DNA from: Sphingosinicella sp.
Lineage (GTDB): Bacteria; Pseudomonadota; Alphaproteobacteria; Sphingomonadales; Sphingomonadaceae
Assembly (NCBI RefSeq): GCF_013911755.1
Contig: NZ_JACESP010000006.1
Span: 62,001 to 126,000, forward strand
DNA length: 64,000 nucleotides
Reading direction: 5' to 3'
The position numbers were made by a program, and so were the translations under genes. Below the pieces are notes generated by a model that was given only the letters and a program-made list of their open reading frames with translations, searched no databases and was not told the DNA's origin. This document shows positions 62,402-64,000 of this stretch, in pieces (position 1 is the stretch's first letter; each line of letters starts with the position of its first letter).

Positions 62402-63676
62402 CTATCGCCGAATCGGTCGCGGCTTCACATAGCCGAATGTACGCCCTGGGCGCCGCATCGCGCGCTCAATTGAACGCTGCTCGTCCTTCTCAATGCGTCG
62501 CGCGATCCGATCGACGTCGTCGATCAGGTCATCCCGGAGCCGCGCCAAAGTCAGTACCCATGCGATCCGATCGAGATTCCAAGGCTCACGAAACAACAGT
62601 AATGTAATCTGGACAATGCTTTGCGCTGTGTCGCCTATTGGCGCCTCAAAACCCGCCGAAAACATGCCGGAGATATGCGTCGTCGGGTCCCAGCCGTGAA
62701 TTGGCTGACGCAGTGCTTGCGGACTGGCATGGGTGTCGAAGCAGGCAAGGCGAAACCGAAGCTTTTCACCAAGCTTACCGGCTACTTCCTGCAAATTGTG
62801 AAATTGCGGCGCATCCGGAAGACCCAACATCCCACCAGCCCAGCCATACGGACTTTGGAAATGGCGGCCGTACCTGCGAACAGCCGCATCACATTCACGT
62901 TCAATCGTGTCTGCTTCTTTGCCCGAAACTTTGGCAACGCCGAGGGTGGCCGCCGCACGGCGATAATCATTCAGCGCTTTCTTACGCTCGATCGCCTCAT
63001 GTGCGAAATAACGCTCGGCTATCGCATCCCCTCCTGCCGCGATCAGCGTTGCGGTCACTGCCACCTCATGCAACGTGCGCCATCGGCCTTGCGCTCCTTC
63101 GGTATGGCCGTTCGAGACGAGCAGGATAATCTCTTCAGCTATCCGGCAGGCTCGAATATGCAAGCGGGCGAGTGCCACATTGCGCGCAGCATCGCGCTTC
63201 AGATTCGATTTCATCTGCGCGAAGTTGAAGGTCTCACCCTCCTCACAGCAAAGTGCGACAACTAGGCGCAAAGCATCGAGTGCGCCGCCCCACGTTTTGG
63301 CAATCCGCGTTTGGATTTTGGCGGCCTCATCGACGGAAGGCTGGCTATCCTTCCATTGACTCCGATATTCTTCAACCAGCTGTTGGGCAGCCATTTCGGC
63401 GACTTTGTCTACAAAGTCGGGGAGCTCGTCCATGAAGCCCGACATGGCCTTCTCAAACTGCTTCATGTCTTCCTCGGTGAAGTCGAGGCTTCTGCCGACC
63501 GGAGATTTGATAGTTATTATTTTCCCTTCATTTGCCATAAGCGCCTCGGCGATTTGGCGCACAAGTACGGGATCATCGACGTTAACCGCCGCGAGCTTTT
63601 CGGCGATGATGTTCTCGATTACTAATAGAGGAAATTTTTCTAAGCTGTCTTCGAATGACTGATGTAGCGCGCCCAT
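62402..63676 (-). CDS. DUF5677-like protein of unknown function, probably acquired
   Basis: A 424-residue protein. I choose ATG 63676 after GAGAGGG with 6 nt spacing. Predicted mostly helical and soluble: an acidic N-terminal half, then TWGGALDALRLVVALCCEEGETFNFAQMKS and ACRIAEEIILLVSNGHTEGAQGRWRTLHEVAVTATLIA, matching the DUF5677 pattern (conserved RTLHE), ending in a basic tail. Its DNA is visibly less GC-rich than the neighbouring genes, a sign of horizontal transfer. Genes of this type often sit in defence or mobile islands, but no partners are present. Confidence 0.75.
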   Translation of the reverse strand: MGALHQSFEDSLEKFPLLVIENIIAEKLAAVNVDDPVLVRQIAEALMANEGKIITIKSPVGRSLDFTEEDMKQFEKAMSGFMDELPDFVDKVAEMAAQQLVEEYRSQWKDSQPSVDEAAKIQTRIAKTWGGALDALRLVVALCCEEGETFNFAQMKSNLKRDAARNVALARLHIRACRIAEEIILLVSNGHTEGAQGRWRTLHEVAVTATLIAAGGDAIAERYFAHEAIERKKALNDYRRAAATLGVAKVSGKEADTIERECDAAVRRYGRHFQSPYGWAGGMLGLPDAPQFHNLQEVAGKLGEKLRFRLACFDTHASPQALRQPIHGWDPTTHISGMFSAGFEAPIGDTAQSIVQITLLLFREPWNLDRIAWVLTLARLRDDLIDDVDRIARRIEKDEQRSIERAMRRPGRTFGYVKPRPIRR

Positions 63677-63726
63677 GTTTCGCCCTCTCATTTTGAGCCC
63701 GCACTAAATTCTGATTCTGCGTCATC

Positions 63727-64000
63727 TCACTTCGCCGCAACCAACCGCCCATACTTCTTCAAGATCGCCCGCAGCTCCGCGTGCGGCAGGCGCTGGATGG
63801 TGTAGCCGTTGACGCCGGTCAGCGTGTCGGCCGCAACCAGCACGTTGGTGATGGCCTCTTCGGTCGCCTGCGTCGCCGCTTCGAAGATCACCGTCAGCTT
63901 GTCGTTGGGCATCGTTTCGACGCTGATCACAGTGCCGCCCACGCTTTGCACATTCGCGTTCGCGGTCGAGAAGGCGACGAAGATGTCGCCCGAGCCGTTG
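63727..64000 (-). CDS. P1 family peptidase (DmpA-like), C-terminal part
   Basis: Only the last 90 or so codons are inside the window. The sequence NGSGDIFVAFSTANANVQSVG, then FEAATQATEEAITNVLVAADTLTGVNGYTIQRLPHAEL, matches the C-terminal part of DmpA-type L-aminopeptidases/D-esterases, self-cleaving Ntn-fold enzymes. The 5' part, including the catalytic serine, lies beyond the right edge. Confidence 0.85.
   Translation of the reverse strand, partial: NGSGDIFVAFSTANANVQSVGGTVISVETMPNDKLTVIFEAATQATEEAITNVLVAADTLTGVNGYTIQRLPHAELRAILKKYGRLVAAK

Overview
The window is a high-GC (mid-60s percent by eye) chromosomal segment of an alphaproteobacterium, most likely from the Sphingomonadales. Supporting signs are the gcvT-gcvH-gcvPA-gcvPB layout behind a tandem glycine riboswitch, glyQ-glyS-ppdK, the separate PurS/PurQ/PurL enzyme, the zeta-type ATPase inhibitor (DUF1476), a cpa/tad pilus cluster, PEP-CTERM proteins, and a GTTC-N7-GTTC LexA box, which is the alphaproteobacterial SOS operator. 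The species cannot be fixed from the sequence. Almost all of it is housekeeping DNA. I see no rRNA, tRNA, CRISPR array, transposase or prophage.

Layout. 1-2.1 kb (minus): cyclophilin end, coaD, ispA, xseB. 2.3-3.4 kb: two small unknown genes. 3.4-8.9 kb (minus): glycine cleavage operon gcvT-gcvH-methyltransferase-gcvPA-gcvPB under a tandem glycine riboswitch. 9-10.3 kb: two exported proteins of unknown role. 10.4-12.7 kb (plus): ispH-thrB-rnhA. 12.9-15.7 kb: PEP-CTERM protein, then an FAD oxidoreductase/hydrolase pair on the other strand. 15.8-24.3 kb (plus): Flp/Tad pilus operon cpaA-B-C-D-E-F-tadB-tadC. 24.4-28.4 kb: CoA transferase, HHH protein, lipoprotein, GST, DUF1214/DUF1254 pair. 28.4-34.3 kb (minus): glyQ-glyS-ppdK. 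34.4-40.1 kb: autotransporter, acyl-CoA synthetase, second PEP-CTERM protein. 40.2-45.4 kb (plus): TraB/GumN protein, rplY-pth-ychF, phosphodiesterase, MaoC-type dehydratase. 45.4-49.6 kb (minus): petABC (cytochrome bc1)-mtnP-apt. 49.7-52.7 kb: trmL-hemF, then a membrane protein and grxD-bolA-DUF1476. 52.8-62.3 kb: DUF3667 protein and the purine genes purC, purS-purQ and purL, interrupted by small membrane proteins, a queuosine-precursor transporter/MarR/kinase operon and an SOS-type Y-family polymerase. 62.4-64 kb: an atypical DUF5677-like gene and the end of a DmpA-type peptidase.

The most interesting signals are not protein-coding. They are: a structured leader with a near-perfect intrinsic terminator 28 nt before the purC start codon, where the base of the terminator competes with an upstream stem (a possible undescribed attenuator or riboswitch); a perfect LexA box 3 bp before a leaderless-looking Y-family polymerase, overlapping the start codon of the divergent gene; an in-frame low-GC patch with an apparent insertion inside glyS; and a 150-bp imperfect inverted-repeat element between purC and a tandem pair of 54-residue membrane proteins.

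All family assignments come from reading motifs by eye, with no database search. Start codons were chosen from Shine-Dalgarno-like sequences, operon overlaps and family length.
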